DNA of 64,000 nt from Eustoma russellianum (lineage: Eukaryota; Streptophyta; Magnoliopsida; Gentianales; Gentianaceae). The stretch covers positions 15,839,669 through 15,903,668 of the forward strand of contig AP025045.1 of the NCBI GenBank assembly GCA_036186865.1, given 5' to 3'. Under the pieces are notes generated by a model. It was not told where the DNA came from and ran no database searches. It was given only the letters and a program-made list of their open reading frames with translations. Shown here piece by piece: positions 22,288 to 34,210 of this stretch. The number at the start of each line of letters is the position of its first letter. Position 1 is the first letter of the stretch. The position numbers were made by a program, and so were the translations under genes.

Positions 22288-24938
22288 TGTAGGGCCTGTA
22301 TAGCACCACTAGAAAGAGAAGGGGTTGAATAATGAGTGCGGAAAAAGTTGGTTTTTAAAAACATGTGTTACCGATTACGCACTTCTGAGAACATATTCTC
22401 CTCTCAAATCTAGTTTTAGGTTGACTGAATGATCAGGCTATCGACCTCCAAAAATCATGAAATTTAGTGACAATGTACTCTCAGATGTTATGTATGCGCC
22501 ATAAAACTTTCAGAATAAAATTCAAAGCGTAACCTGTAGAAAAACTGTTTTAACTCAGATTGTGTCAATCTACCACAAACTGTTCCTCAAAATTAAAAAT
22601 TTATTCCTATTTATTGACAACTCTAAATTATCTGAACATTTTATGTAATGACCCTTAGAATGTATACGTTAATGGATTAAAATAGTTTCTCAAAATTCCT
22701 TTAGTAAGTATGTCAGCAACGTTGATGTTCGCAACCTTTGCAGATCTGAGAATCAGATTACACTAGTCTCAAAACTATGAACGTTTGAATGACTTATACT
22801 TATCCAAATTCGATGAAACTTGTTTCAAATAAAAGATAAGACCTTTGATTATGTTTCTGGTAAGTTTGGTGATTTTTTAAAAAGGTTAGCTATTTTTACC
22901 GTGGCTATGAAAACGATGCAAAAAAAGGAACTGAAAGGAAAAGTGTTGAAAAGTAAAAACACCAAGATTTTTATACTGGTTCGATAAAACCGACCTACAC
23001 TAGTTTTCGAGGACACCTTCCTCAGTATTCACTAAACACAGAAACACCATGACACAAGGGTGGCTTGAGTTATACACCAACTTCTTCAAAATCCATCCTT
23101 CTTACAATAAACAAACGAAAACAACCAACACAATTACCACCACCGCCCAAATGAATGTATGATCACACCTTGATCAACCTTGTACAAGAATGGTATATAT
23201 ATGGGTGGTAATTATGGAATATAAGTATGATAGGCTTGAGGCTATGAGCAAGGCAAAAAGAATAGGAGAAGAAGAGAAGTCTTGCTTTAATATGACCATT
23301 TTTTGGCTTGCATTGTCTTGAACATCTTGCCTCCTTTTAAAGATGGTGCGACACCCCTAGGTGCTGAAATCTTCCTTGAAATTTGTCTTGAATACCCTTG
23401 GAAACAACCTTGCTTACTTAACAAAATGTGATTGGACAAATAATGTGTCTTTGCCTACTTGTCACTCCATGATAGGGACATCATTTTCTGCCTTGGCACT
23501 AATAATATGACCTGGAAATTCAACATAACAATCTGAAACACAAGTAAAAAAATCACATAATTTAATTGTCAATCAATCAAGATGTGATTGCCTCTCATTT
23601 ATGGAAGAAATTTGAAGCAAATTAAGACACAAAAATTGGCCATATTCTCCATGTGCTGAAAACTTCAGCACTTTGTTTGATTTTGAATTCCTTCCTTATG
23701 TGTCTTGCCTTCTTCAATGTCACCAATCACTTGTGGCTCTTCCTCAATAAATCAAAGTGCCAAACAAGCTCCATCTAAGCTCCAAATGTGTTGAAAATGG
23801 CGTGTACATACTCAGCACCATGTGCTGAAATTGCTTTTGGAATTTTGACACATAATGATGCAATATCTTCAAACATATGGTAAATTTTAATCAACCCTTA
23901 AATTGTTTTTCAAGAATAATCAAATCTGTCTTAGAATGTAAAAATTTTCTAGATACATGTCATACACAAGGAAAAACGTCCCATGTAGGATAAGTGTAGA
24001 AAACCAAATTTTCGACTTTCGTCGATTACGCAATTTTTCTCCAATTAGTCTCAAACATCCTAGACATGTAAAATATGTTATGTCATACATAATATACATA
24101 GCACAAAGTGTATTTTCAGCTCCACAAGCTGAAAGCAAAAACACCCATGTGTAAAAAAATTTGAATTTGCACATCCAACAAATCAAGGCAAATTGTAGGT
24201 GATTGATGTGTGTAAACATGGTATGACTTTGGGGATGATTTACACATGTGGTGCACGAAATTTTTAAGCTTTTGAAGTGTATATAGGCTGGCAATAATTA
24301 TATGGTAAGTATGTGTCATGTCGGTGCTGGTTCGGTAGTCACTCGATGTGACAATTTTCGGTTTATGGACTCGTGACATGTCGACATAATTTTGGAAACT
24401 TGATGACATGTAATGTATGATATGGAACCTGTATATACTCACAAATATGATGTGTAAATAATAGTGTGATGTCGACGTACGTTTATGACGTGTCGGTAGA
24501 ACGTCGGGATAGAAACATATAATTCGTCGTTATAAAAAATATGTGTGTGTATATATATATATATAAGTGCCGTGTGTGTGAGTGTGAAGAGAAGACTTTC
24601 CATTCCAAATTTATCGTCAAGTAGTTATCTCCGAATATATTTCCTTGAGTACTTCATTTAATGAACTTGTTGGTTCATCTCCTTAAGCACTTCATCAAAT
24701 GAACTAGTTTAGTTCATTTATCATGGCACCTGAAAATAGTGTAAACACAACAAATGTTTGCCATATCATGTAAGCTTTAACGCGTCATGGCACGTTAGTA
24801 CGACAACAATATATATATAAACATGTAAAGCATATTTATCACGTACACATGTCAAGTTACGCTTAAATCATGCATTTCGGAAACACGTAACATTTAAATC
24901 ATGCATTTTCAAATCACTCAAACCCTGGTTTCTCAACA
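22288..24938 (-). repeat. C2 central LTR (complete, 2651 bp)
   Basis: Starts TGTAGGGCCTGTATAGC and ends TTTCTCAACA. It is collinear with the solo LTR at 5423-8453 along its length and includes a (TA)n/(GT)n microsatellite at about 24542-24565. No genes. Confidence 0.87.
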
Positions 24939-25048
24939 ATCTCCTCTTTTTGATGATTTGCAAAATAACCTCTATTCATGATTTAAATGTGAACGCTCCC
25001 CTATAATCATGCATAAATTTTTAAATTCAAAATTTGAATTTCGTTCAT

Positions 25049-25060
25049 GCTCCCCCTTAA
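25049..25060 (-). other. Polypurine tract of C2
   Basis: Plus-strand GCTCCCCCTTAA, as at 2229-2240 in C1, in a 230-bp internal segment that follows the central LTR. Confidence 0.65.
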
Positions 25061-25171
25061 ATCAATCTCTCTCTCTTAAATCATGTTTTTCTCCTCCTTT
25101 ATTTTGTAAATCACATCAAAATAAAGCGTGATTAGAAGAAAAAGCAATGAAGATCAATTTATACAAAGAAT

Positions 25172-25397
25172 CATTCATTTATCATGGCTCCTAAAAATAG
25201 TATAAAAACAACAAATGTTTTCCGTATGATGTAAGCTTTAACGGTTCATGGCACGTTAGTACGACAACAATATATATAAACATGTAAAGCATATTTATCA
25301 CATACACATATCAAGTAACACTTAAATCATGCATTTTGGAAACACGTAACATTTAAATCATGCATTTTCAAATCACTCAAACCTTGGTTTCTCAACA
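25172..25397 (-). repeat. C2 LTR piece c (5' terminal 226 bp)
   Basis: Repeats the end of the central LTR (TTTATCATGGC, then GTAAGCTTTAACG to TTTCTCAACA). It joins the polypurine segment at a TTCATTT shared by both partners, a microhomology junction. Confidence 0.8.
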
Positions 25398-25402
25398 TAC
25401 CA

Positions 25403-26157
25403 TTGACACGTAATGTGACAATGGCATGTAACACACGATATACCAAGGGCATATCAATGGTATTCTTGGTTGGATGAAATCAAACAAAGCTTTTCACTTC
25501 ATCCTCTGTCACTTTATACCGATAGGAATCCCACTTCCAAACATCAAAATCATCCAAACCTTCATCAGAGACCCTGGTTAGCTCATTTACCGTTTTAACT
25601 TTAACATCAACAAGTTGACCATCAATAACCGAATTTAAGGAAAATGGAAATCTATTTAAGTATTCTACCGAAAGATTGGCATAAAACATCCAAGTCCATC
25701 GGGTAGACACATAAATCATTTTCTATCCTTCCCAAATTGGCCTCCACTTTTGATCATCCAAAAAATTGATGATAGGGCTCAATTCATCATTACTTAGAAT
25801 ATCTTGAATTTTAAGCAACTTTAATAGAATCGTAGACCTTTTGGTACTCTCCCACTTAGGAAAAATGTCTTATGCCCTAGAAGAGAAATCGTAGAAATTA
25901 CCTAGAGCCCTAGGTTCCTCTAAGGCTTGTTCATACTCTTCGGAATTGAGCCATGGGAAATTTTTGAGAGCTATCCTCTCACGAACTTCAGCCAATACAT
26001 TAGCTTGGGGAAAATCCATTTTCTTTTAAGCTTCCTCCTTTTTCTTATGCCCTTTTGTTCTTTGAGTGGTAGGGACTTGTTGAATAGGTTGTTGTGGCCC
26101 TTCTTCTTCATGAGAGGTTCTTGGCCTCTTGGAGTTGTTTTTGCTTCTTGAAGACAT
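25403..26157 (-). pseudogene. E3 extra ORF, N-terminal part (putative plant transposon protein)
   Basis: The minus-strand start at 26157 gives MSSRSKNNSKRPRTSHEEEG, a basic head of about 45 residues ending in a stop near 26026. The frame resumes with a block at about 26015 (MDFPQANVLAEVRERIALKN). The part at 25480-25719 has STRWTWMFYANLSVEYLNRF and KTVNELTRVSDEGLDDFDVW. This is the typical N-terminal half of the putative plant transposon protein ORF (short basic tail, then a globular aromatic-rich domain). Several stops are present. The C2 insertion cuts it at 25397-25402; it continues at 20642. Function unknown. Confidence 0.6.
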
Positions 26158-26389
26158 TTTGAGGAGGGTTAAGTTTTTAGGGCTAGAAAAATTTGAAGGA
26201 ATTTGAAGAAGATGAAGTAGAATTGAAGTGGGATGAAGTGCAATTAAAGTGTTTTGCAAGAAGTGAGAGGAGAGGAATTGAATTTGATAGAGGGGCGATT
26301 TTTAGAGGAAGGTGTTCGCGTTTGAAAAAAATTGGAATGAAGAAATTTTCTGTTTTTGCAGCTTTTACAAACCCTGCGCCTGCTGACAT

Positions 26390-26495
26390 CAATCAATCGG
26401 TGTTGGAGGCTGATGTCCACATCGATCGATCCATGTGAGAGACTGATGTACACTTCAGTCTCTCAAACAGCTACATTGATCGATCGATGTAAGGT
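26390..26495. repeat. ATCGAT palindrome cluster between E3 RNase H and extra ORF
   Basis: Contains CATCGATCGATCCATGTG, ATTGATCGATCGATGT and relatives. These are the same motifs as in the E3 and E5 LTRs. Confidence 0.7.
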
Positions 26496-26529
26496 GTTTT
26501 TTGAACTTTTGAAATTTTGACCTTTTAAG

Positions 26530-27115
26530 CATTGTTTATCATTCTTAATCTTGTTCTAATTGATTCAAATATCTCATTGGGAAGGGATTTTGTAAAATTT
26601 CAGCTAGTTGGTCATTTGTTTGAACAAATTCAACACACACCAATCCTTGTTGAACACAATCTCTCATAAAATGGTGCCTCACTTCAATGTGCTTGGTTCA
26701 CTATGGTGGACCGGATTTTGTGACATACTTATAGATGAGGTATTGTCACATAAGATAGGTACTTTATCAAACTTGACATTAAGTCATTTAAGGTGTTTAT
26801 CATCAAAAGTAGTTGCGCACAACATGAGGCAGCCGACACATATTCGGATTCCGCCGCTGAAAGTAACACACTATTTTGTTTCTTGAAGAACCAATAAAAA
26901 CATGTCCCAGAGGTGCTTTTACTTCAACTAGATTTCCGGCAATAGTCGGAGTCACTATACCCTCTTAAGCCAAAACATCTATTTTTTGGATAAAATAGCC
27001 CAAGATTCAAAGAACCTTTCAAATGCCTGAAAATACGTTTTATGGCAACTAGATGTGATTCCTTAGGGATACTTTGAAATCTGGCACATAAGCACAAAGC
27101 ATGTAGAATATCTGG
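26530..27115 (-). pseudogene. E3 RNase H remnant
   Basis: On the minus strand this continues from the RT with TSRPDILHALCLCARFQ, then a stretch near GYSDSDYC (first catalytic aspartate region), GTCFYWF and ESEYVSAASCCAQLL (catalytic glutamate). It ends near VEFVQTNDQLAEIL, the usual copia C-terminus. Stops and shifts occur throughout. Confidence 0.75.
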
Positions 27116-28102
27116 TCAACTAGTGGTTAAATAAAGTAGACTATCAATCATACCCCTATATTTAGATGCCTCAACCGGCTTTCCTTTTTCATTCTTGTCA
27201 AGCTTTATACTCGTACTCATTGGTGTGCTTACACTTCCTCCATCCTCAAACTTGTATTCCTTGATAAGATCCTTGGTATACTTTTTTTGAGATATGTATA
27301 CTCTATCTTGAGTTTGCTTGATTTGAAGTCCAAGAAAGTAGTTGAGTTCACCCATCATGCTCATTTCAAATTCTCCTACCATCAACTTGGAAAAATGCTT
27401 ACAAAGAGAGTCATTAGTAGCACCGAATATAATATCATCAACATATATTTGAACAAGTTGTTGATTATTTACTTATTCTTTAATAAATAATGTAGTGTCA
27501 ACGTTTCCTCTTGAAAAACTATTTTCAAGAAGAAAGTTACTTAATCTCTCATACCATGCCCTAGGAGCTTGTTTAACTCCATAAAGGGACTTTTTGAGTT
27601 TGAATACATGATTTGGGTAATGATGATTTTCAAACCCCGGTGGTTGAGCTACATATACTTCTTCTTGAATTATTCCATTCAAGAAGGCTGATTTTACATC
27701 CATTTGATATAATTTGAGATCCTTTTAGCATGCATATGCTAGTAGCATTCTAATGGCTTCTAATCTAGCTATGGGGGCAAAAGTTTTATCATAATCTATA
27801 CCTTCTTCTTGTCTATATCCTTGAGCTACTAACCTAGCTTTATTTCAAGTTATGTTTCTTTGATCATCCATTTAATTTCTAAATACCCATTTAGTGTCAA
27901 TTATAGGGCGATCACTAGGTTTAGCCACTAACTTCCAAACATCTCTTTTCTCAAATTGATTTACGTCTTCTTGCATGGCTACTATCCAATCTTCATGAAC
28001 TATAGCCTCTTTTATATATTTAGGCTCAACTTGGGAAATAAAGGTATTTTCATGAGATTTTCTTCTTGTTGGTATGTCTTGACTTGTTTCTTCTAATATC
28101 AA
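27116..28102 (-). pseudogene. E3 reverse transcriptase remnant
   Basis: Blocks in order on the minus strand: EAIVHEDWIVAMQEDVNQFE and DTKWVFRN (28102-27872), the NKARLVAQGYRQEEGIDYDK fingers region, QMDVKSAFLNG and VAQPPGFENH, SLYGVKQAPRAWYERL (27703-27473), YVDDIIFG near 27420, then MMGELNYFLGLQI and YRGMIDSLLYLT. The YVDD catalytic pair is intact. Stops lie at about 27850, 27723 and 27475, so the frame is closed. Standard copia RT, which copies the element RNA into DNA inside virus-like particles. Confidence 0.85.
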
Positions 28103-28346
28103 CTCTTTAAGCTGGTCTTTCTTTTATTTATAGGATTCTGGTAAGTTTGAAGCATCACCTCCCACTTCTTCCACTTCTTCTATCTTAGGCCCACCTTCAA
28201 GTGGGTCAATCATAAGATCAATAATGTCATTTTATTTTCGATTCTCAAACTTTTCTATATGACTTATTTCAATTCTTCATCATTCTTTAGACTTGGTTTA
28301 TCATCAAAGAATTCATTAAACGTAACATGAATTGACTCTTCAACTT

Positions 28347-28910
28347 TCATAATTCTTTTATTGTATATCCTAAATGTCTTGTTATTTTGAGCATAACTAT
28401 AAAGATTCCTTCATCCACTTTGAAATTGAATTTATCCAAGTTATCTTTTGTGTTAAGTATGAAACACAAACGCCCAAATACCTTGAAATATCCAATGTTA
28501 GGTACTCTTCCTTCCCAAAGCTCATAAGAAGTCTTTTTGAGATATGGTCTCAAAGAAACTCTATTTATTACATGACAGATAGCATTTACCATTTCAGCCC
28601 AAAAATACTTAGGTAGCTCAAATTCATTTAGCATGGCTCTACTCATTTCTTGAAGTGTTCTGTTCATTCTTCCTACAACACCGTTTTGTTGGGGAGTTCT
28701 AGGAGCCAAGAAGTTGTGTCCATAGCCTTTGGATACACAAAATTCTTGGAACTCATCATTAAACTCAACACCTCTATCACTTCTAACTTCCTTGATAATG
28801 TCTCCTTTTTGGTTCTCTAATCTCCTACAAAGTTTTATAAACACTTGGCATGCGTCATTCTTTTTAGCTAATAACATGACCCAAGTATAACTAGAAAAGT
28901 CATCTACCAC
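28347..28910 (-). pseudogene. E3 integrase core
   Basis: An open run of 187 codons. It holds VDDFSSYTWVMLL (first Asp), VRSDRGVEFNDEFQEFC (second Asp) and TPQQNGVVGRMNRTLQEM. The usual form of the last motif is NGVVERKNRT, so the catalytic glutamate is glycine here and strand transfer should be lost. It continues with YFWAEMVNAICHVINRV and YELWEGRVPN, as in intact copia integrases. Confidence 0.85.
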
Positions 28911-28919
28911 TACAAAAGT

Positions 28920-29560
28920 TTAATGTTTTCCACCTAGACTTGCCATATCGATATCCCAATACAAATCCGTATGAAGCAATTGTAGAGGTTTAGTGATGGA
29001 GATTTCCCTTTTGGACTTGAAGCTTGCTTTAACAAGCTTTGCCTTTTGGCAAGTGTCAAATAAGCATGGTTTTCGAAATTTACTTTGGAAGACCTTGGAC
29101 CTTGTCTTTTTGCAAATTTCTTTGAAGTTTTTGAAACTAATATGTCCAAATTGTCTATACCATAATTGTGTCAAATCATTTTTGACAACTAGAAATGAAA
29201 CTTTTTGTTATATCAAAGCATGTGTGCTAAATTTTATAAACATCATTTTTTCTTATAGCCTCAAAAAGATTTCTACCATTATTTTTTACTCTGCATTTTT
29301 TTCTCACAAATTCAACTTTAAAATTAGCATCACATAGTTGGCTAACATTTATCAAATTATACTTAAGTCCTTCTACACATAATGCATTATTCATAGTAAA
29401 AGAAGAGTTACCAATTTCTCCATATCCAAGGATTTTGGTTCTCTCATTCACAAAATGCGCCGTTCCACCATCTTGGAGTTTGAGCTTGGTGAATAAAGTC
29501 TTGTCTCAGTCATGTGAGTGGAACATCCGCTGTCCATAAGCTATTTAGTTCCTTCTTCTT
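28920..29560 (-). pseudogene. E3 protease and GAG-pre-integrase remnant
   Basis: A DSGCSTHMT protease active site is readable near 29520, then a frameshift leads to KILGYGEIGNSSFTMNNALC and YNLINVSQLCDANFKVEF (29451-29227). The pre-integrase zinc region (29174-28920) reads LWYRQFGHIS and CLFDTCQKAKL. The first zinc histidine (normally WHRRLGH) is tyrosine. The whole stretch is out of frame in at least two places. Confidence 0.8.
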
Positions 29561-29896
29561 TGGCTATAACGTTTACCTTTAGAGCCAACAAAACCAAGGG
29601 GTTTATGCATTGGTACCCTTTGATGGTTGGATCCTTCCGGGTCAACTTGTCGACCCTTAAGCTCCAAACATACATGTTACCAAATCTAGCTCTATAAGCA
29701 CTTTTATATGTCCTACCTTGTTACAATGAAAACATGTAGGCACATGCCTTAGTTGTGTGTTTTTGTGTTTATGAGATGATGAACCATTTTGAGTTCTTCT
29801 ATTATTCAACTTTTGTTTGTCTTAATAACTTAGGCTCAGTGAAGACTTAAATCCTAAACAAGATTTATCATTTCCCATCCTTTTGTTTCCAAGTAA

Positions 29897-31324
29897 TTAG
29901 TCTAAATTACTTTTACTATTGGTTAATTTTTGTAAATCTATTCTTAATTTATCACATTCCTTCATAATCTCTATATTTTCTAGAGCTACGGTCTTATGCT
30001 TGGTAAGTATGATATCATGTTCTTGGTAGATCAAAATATTCTTATCATGCAATCTTTTGCTTTGTAATATGCACTTTTTAAATTGTTTCTTCAAGTGTTT
30101 GTATTTTAAATTTAGTTTTTCAAAATGATCTTGTAAGTCTCCTATTTCATCTTGTAGATTGACATTAAAAGTAGAGTTTACCTCAAGGTCATTTTCGATT
30201 GCCATGAGACAAATGTGTTGTTCCTTTGGACTTTCAACTATTGCAAAAAGTCCAATATCCTTCTCTTCACTTTCTTCTCCTTCCGATTCCGAAAGAAGAT
30301 CATCCCATGTGGTTACTTCTGCATTTAAAGCTTTCTTTTGAGAAAAGATTTTCTTATCCTGCTTTTTCGGTTCCTTGACATGGCAATCAGCGTTGAAATG
30401 ACCTGGTCGACCATACCTATAGTAATTTTCACTTGATTCTTTGTCCTTGGGTGTTTTCTTGAAGAACTTTCTTGGTTGAGCCTTGTTTCTTTTAGCTACT
30501 CTTCTAAATTTTCCAACTAGCAGTAAAACTTCCTCATCCAACTCATCGGACTCTACCACCAATCCTTTGTGTGATGCATGTGTGGGCTTAATAGGATTCA
30601 TCCTATTTTTCTAATTAATAAGAATTTCTTGAGTGAGTAGATTACCAGACAGCTCATCAAGAGTAAGAGTCTTGAGATTTTTAGATTCGGTGATTGCGGT
30701 CAATTTGGATGTTCATTCTCTTGGCAAGAAGTTGAGAAGTTTTGCGACAAGATCTTCATTTGAGATTTTCTTGTCAACCATGGAGAGTTGATTCGCTATT
30801 CGAGTGAATCGGTCAATTGTCTCCTCAATCTTTTCACCACTCTTCATACCAAATATTTCGTGTTCCTTCATGAGCATAAGTATTTTAGCCATTCTCACTT
30901 GCTCAGTCCCTTCATGTATCATTTATGCTTCATAGGCTTTTTCAAGACCTTGAAGTCTTATGAGCTTGGTAATAGTCAGAGCAGTTGAGACAACATCAAA
31001 TGTCTTTCCATTTATGACAAAATTTATCTTTTCTTCATCGGTGTAGTCATCCTCATCTTTGAACATTGGCTCTCCCTTTGAGTTGGTAATCATAGGAACT
31101 TCTTTTCCTTTGACAACAGCTCTTCATATATCAAACCCGCAACCTTTCAAATGATTTATCATTCGAAATTTCCAAAGAGAGTAGTTTTGAGCATCAAACA
31201 TAGGAGTTTTAGTGTTTGAGGCAGAGAATAATGAGTTGGTTTGGAAGTTCAGATGTAAGATGAAAAGGTTGTCATTGCCATGATCTTTAACCTTGCTACT
31301 TCCAAAAATTTGCCAAACAATCAA
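29897..31324 (-). pseudogene. E3 gag remnant
   Basis: Minus-strand blocks: PMFDAQNYSLWKFRMINHLKG near 31180 (gag N-terminal domain), EQVRMAKILMLMKEHEIFGM and IDRFTRIANQLSMVDKKIS (30922-30713, UBN2 capsid), then an open run of 234 codons (30601-29897). The knuckle there reads YYRYGRPGHFNADC: both leading cysteines of CxxC are tyrosine. The C-terminal 120 residues are a charged, predicted coiled coil (NLKYKHLKKQFKKCILQSKR). The lost cysteines mean RNA packaging would fail. Confidence 0.83.
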
Positions 31325-31344
31325 GGTTAGGCTCTCACACCGGT

Positions 31345-32733
31345 TGTTAGGTTCGTGACAATCACTCTAGAGGGAGGGTGAATAGAGTGTTGGCGATTTT
31401 GCAAAATTTTCTCGTTTTTGGTTAACTCCAACTCAAATGAACTCCAAATCAAAGTAAAGAAGAGAGATGAGAGATAATGAATGAATACACTAGATATAGA
31501 ATGATTCGAATTTTAAATGATTCTACTCCACTACCACTTTGTTTCCAAAGTAGATTTCAACAGCTACTCTTCTTATTACTCTTAATAAGATCAACAATAG
31601 CAATACATACACTAAAAACATAGTGTAAGCAACCACAACAACAACTACTTATACAAAACAAGTTTGTGCAACAACAACAACTCTAGCTATAAGCAAGAAC
31701 AAGTCCTTGCTTCCTAATAACTTCAAGAAAGTCCTCTCACAGAACTTTCTCACAGTGGGTTTTGTGAACTAGTGGAGATTATGCTTGCTAACTAGTCTAA
31801 ACACAAGCAAGAGATCAACTATGTATGGTTCCTCTTGTGTTAGACTTACACTCTCTCAAATTACAATAATGAAACACAAGCAATAAGAGCTTAACAAGAT
31901 TTAAGCACTTCTGCACAAATAAGAGATTTTTACAACAATGAAATATGAAGCTTGAAGAAGATAAAGGTGTGTGTTGCCCTCATCTGAGATTCTTCAATTT
32001 ATAGAGGGTGTGAACCATGTTTCTGCAGCCTCCCTAAAGTCTTCAACTCAAACAATAGTCTAAACAATGTCCAAATAGTCTTTAGCCACCCTATGGAATG
32101 ATTTGATCCTCCAAAACCACTCTAAAACATCAAGAAAGCATGATTAACGTTAGGCAAAAGTCCACAAGAAATTTGAGCAAGATTGGAGAGAGAAAGCACC
32201 TTATATATCCCTTGGACTTTGTTCCAACGATCATAAAAATTTGGATCCTGGATGACATCAATCTATCGATATGTCCGTGTTTAGAGATCGATGCCTTCCA
32301 GTAAGGTTCCAGTTTTGCACCTTTCATACATCGGTCAATCAATGTCTCCTTTTTGAGAGACTGATGTGTAAATCGGTCGATCAATGTCTCATTATTGAAA
32401 TATTGGTGTCAGTGTAAGGTTTCAACTTTGAACCTTTACTACATCGATCGACCGATATCTCTAACCTTAGAGACTAATGTCACATCGATGGATCGATGTG
32501 TCCCTAACTTAGAGATCAATGTGTCACAGTAAGGTTCCAACCTTGGACAATCCCAACATAGATCGATCGATATCTCTTCTTAAGAGATTGATGTATTCAT
32601 CGACCTATCCATGTGAGAGATTGATGTCTCACAGTGTGTTTTTCTCATTTTTCTTCAATTCCCAAGCATGAAATACCTTTTTAACTCTTTTCAGACATTT
32701 TTTAACTTCATCAAAACCATTTATATTCCAACA
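31345..32733 (-). repeat. E3 5' LTR
   Basis: Starts TGTTAGGTTCGTGACAATC and ends TTATATTCCAACA. A degenerate primer site, GCTCTCACACCG, is at 31331-31342. ATCGAT-rich repeats lie at about 32260-32620. The longest stretch of similarity with 18444-19572 covers the first 900 bases. Confidence 0.82.
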
Positions 32734-32739
32734 AAATTA

Positions 32740-33810
32740 CTGCGCCATTGGTGATTTTCAAGCACCCTTCTCCAACATTGACTTTTTATCACTCATCATC
32801 TAATTGACTTACAAAGATTAGATTCTTCTTCAACCCGAGAATATATCGAACATCACGTAATGTCTATCTTTCGCCATGCCATGGCTTGATGTTGGCATTG
32901 CCTTTGCCTGTGATCTCCAAAGGCTTTCCATCTGCTAGGAACACCTTGCAAGATTTTCTGGATACAAAATCTTTCATCAATTCTTTACATAAGTTTGAAT
33001 AGAACGATGACCCGAATCAAGAATCCATGACTCAACAGGGCTGTCGACACAAAGGACTAGAGCATCGTCGGAATCCTTCCTTGTCGTCATATTCATTGAA
33101 CTCAGCATGTCCCCCCTTATTCTTCATCATCTTTGGCGCCTTTCACTTCCGCTGCACGTGGCCCTTCCTTCCATAATTCCAATACTCCATCTAGGCTTTG
33201 GTTCAATATTTACTGCATTCTTTGAATTTTCTTTCTTGACTATCCACTTGTTGAGTGTCTCGGCCTCTTTGAGTGATTAAGGCCGAACCACCACATTCAC
33301 CTTGATTATTCCTGCTAATTCTCTCGCTAATAATGCGCTCACAAACATAGTTGAGGGTCAGCCCTTCTTAACTTGAGATCACCTCTATGGTAGTTGGCCA
33401 ACTATCCAGCATAAAGATTAACAAACAGTGTGATAGCAAATTGTCATCCATTGAGTACACGATCGAATTTAGTTGGTTTACAATTCGGTTGAATTCGACC
33501 ATCTGCTCGGTCACCATAACGCCTTTGGCCATTCGCAACTGAAACAACCTCCGTAGAAGATGAATTTTGCTCAAACATTGTGGTTTCATCGGCAACGTGC
33601 GAGGCCACATCTATCGACATAGTGTTGCGGATGAGGCCGAGCGCTCGACGGTCCAATTTCCTCCACACCCTCTCCTCTATGCTGTCAGGTTTATGCTCCA
33701 ACATGGCATCCTCCAACTCCTTTGCGTACAAAAAATTGGTTATTTGTAATTTCCAATAACCGAAGTGTTTTCTGTCGAAACATCGAATATTCACCTTGCC
33801 ATCCACCATG
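32740..33810 (-). pseudogene. E4 gag, protease and pre-integrase start
   Basis: The minus strand starts near 33810 with a gag block (FDRKHFGYWKLQITNFLYAK, then WRKLDRRALGLIRNTMSIDV). A damaged zinc knuckle is at about 33165 (YWNYGRKGHVQRKW; all three cysteines are changed). The protease follows near 33030 (VDSPVESWILDSG, then a diverged run instead of ASFH). The region ends with LRDVRYILGLKKNLIFVSQL at about 32860. Several frames are used, so it is dead. Confidence 0.8.
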
Positions 33811-33825
33811 ATGATCGTCCGAACC

Positions 33826-33837
33826 TCTCTGATACCA
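33826..33837 (-). other. Met-tRNA primer binding site of E4
   Basis: Plus-strand TCTCTGATACCA, one base from the exact complement, 2 bp from the LTR at 33840. Confidence 0.8.
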
Positions 33838-33839
33838 AT

Positions 33840-34125
33840 TGATAATAAACCGAGAAAACACAAAGAATAAAGAAAACGACAAAGCAAAGAATGCAATAGG
33901 AAGAACACAAAATTTCTTGTGCAAAAGCCCTTTTGGCTAGCTCAAAAACCACACACATATAGCCGGCCTATATGCTTGTATTTATAGGAGAACTTTACAA
34001 GGAGATAAACACAGAGCACAACTAAGAAACCTATATAAGAGGAGATAAAGGTAAGCGTCATATCCGAAATCAAATACTTAAATCCTATTGTATTTTATAT
34101 TCCTAAACTTTTCTTCATTCTAACA
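33840..34125 (-). repeat. E4 5' LTR
   Basis: 286 bp from TGATAATAAACCG to CTTCATTCTAACA. Confidence 0.7.
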
Positions 34126-34210
34126 GTTAGAAACCTCTCCAAAGATTTATAGCTTTTGTTAAATTCAATAAATATAGTTAGCAGGTTGAAAATAACATTG
34201 CAAGTTACAT

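Larger units (their letters stand above)
20643..25397 (-). mobile_element. Rearranged SIRE-like element C2
   Basis: Same family as C1. From left to right: the 3' end of one LTR (20643-20865), gag (20870-22232), primer site (22274-22285), a complete LTR (22288-24938), a polypurine-tract segment (24939-25171) and the 5' end of a third LTR (25172-25397). The central LTR acts both as the 5' LTR for the gag part and the 3' LTR for the polypurine segment. This is an LTR-internal-LTR-internal-LTR array with two large deletions. Outer flanks are TACCT (20638-20642) and TACCA (25398-25402), a near-perfect target duplication. No pol sequence remains. Confidence 0.82.
18444..32733 (-). mobile_element. 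Ty1/copia element E3 with extra 3' ORF and nested C2
   Basis: Order on the minus strand: 5' LTR (32733-31345), gag, protease, integrase, reverse transcriptase, RNase H, extra ORF, polypurine tract, 3' LTR (19572-18444). C2 (20643-25397) is inserted in the extra ORF. The two LTRs are clearly related (both start TGTTAG with a GACAATCACTCTAGAG block) but differ in length and right end. The bases outside the two LTRs (TATGA and AAATT) do not match. Coding parts carry stops and frameshifts. Confidence 0.85.
32734..34125 (-). mobile_element. Ty1/copia fragment E4 (5' LTR, gag, protease)
   Basis: A minus-strand element with a 286-bp LTR at the right and only the first third of the internal region. 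It stops where the E3 LTR begins. The right flank is GTTAG; no left flank is available. It belongs to a copia lineage different from C1/C2 and E3, judged by its short LTR and its gag. Confidence 0.75.

Noticed and set aside
24542..24565. (GT)n/(TA)n run
   Set aside because: An ordinary microsatellite inside an LTR.
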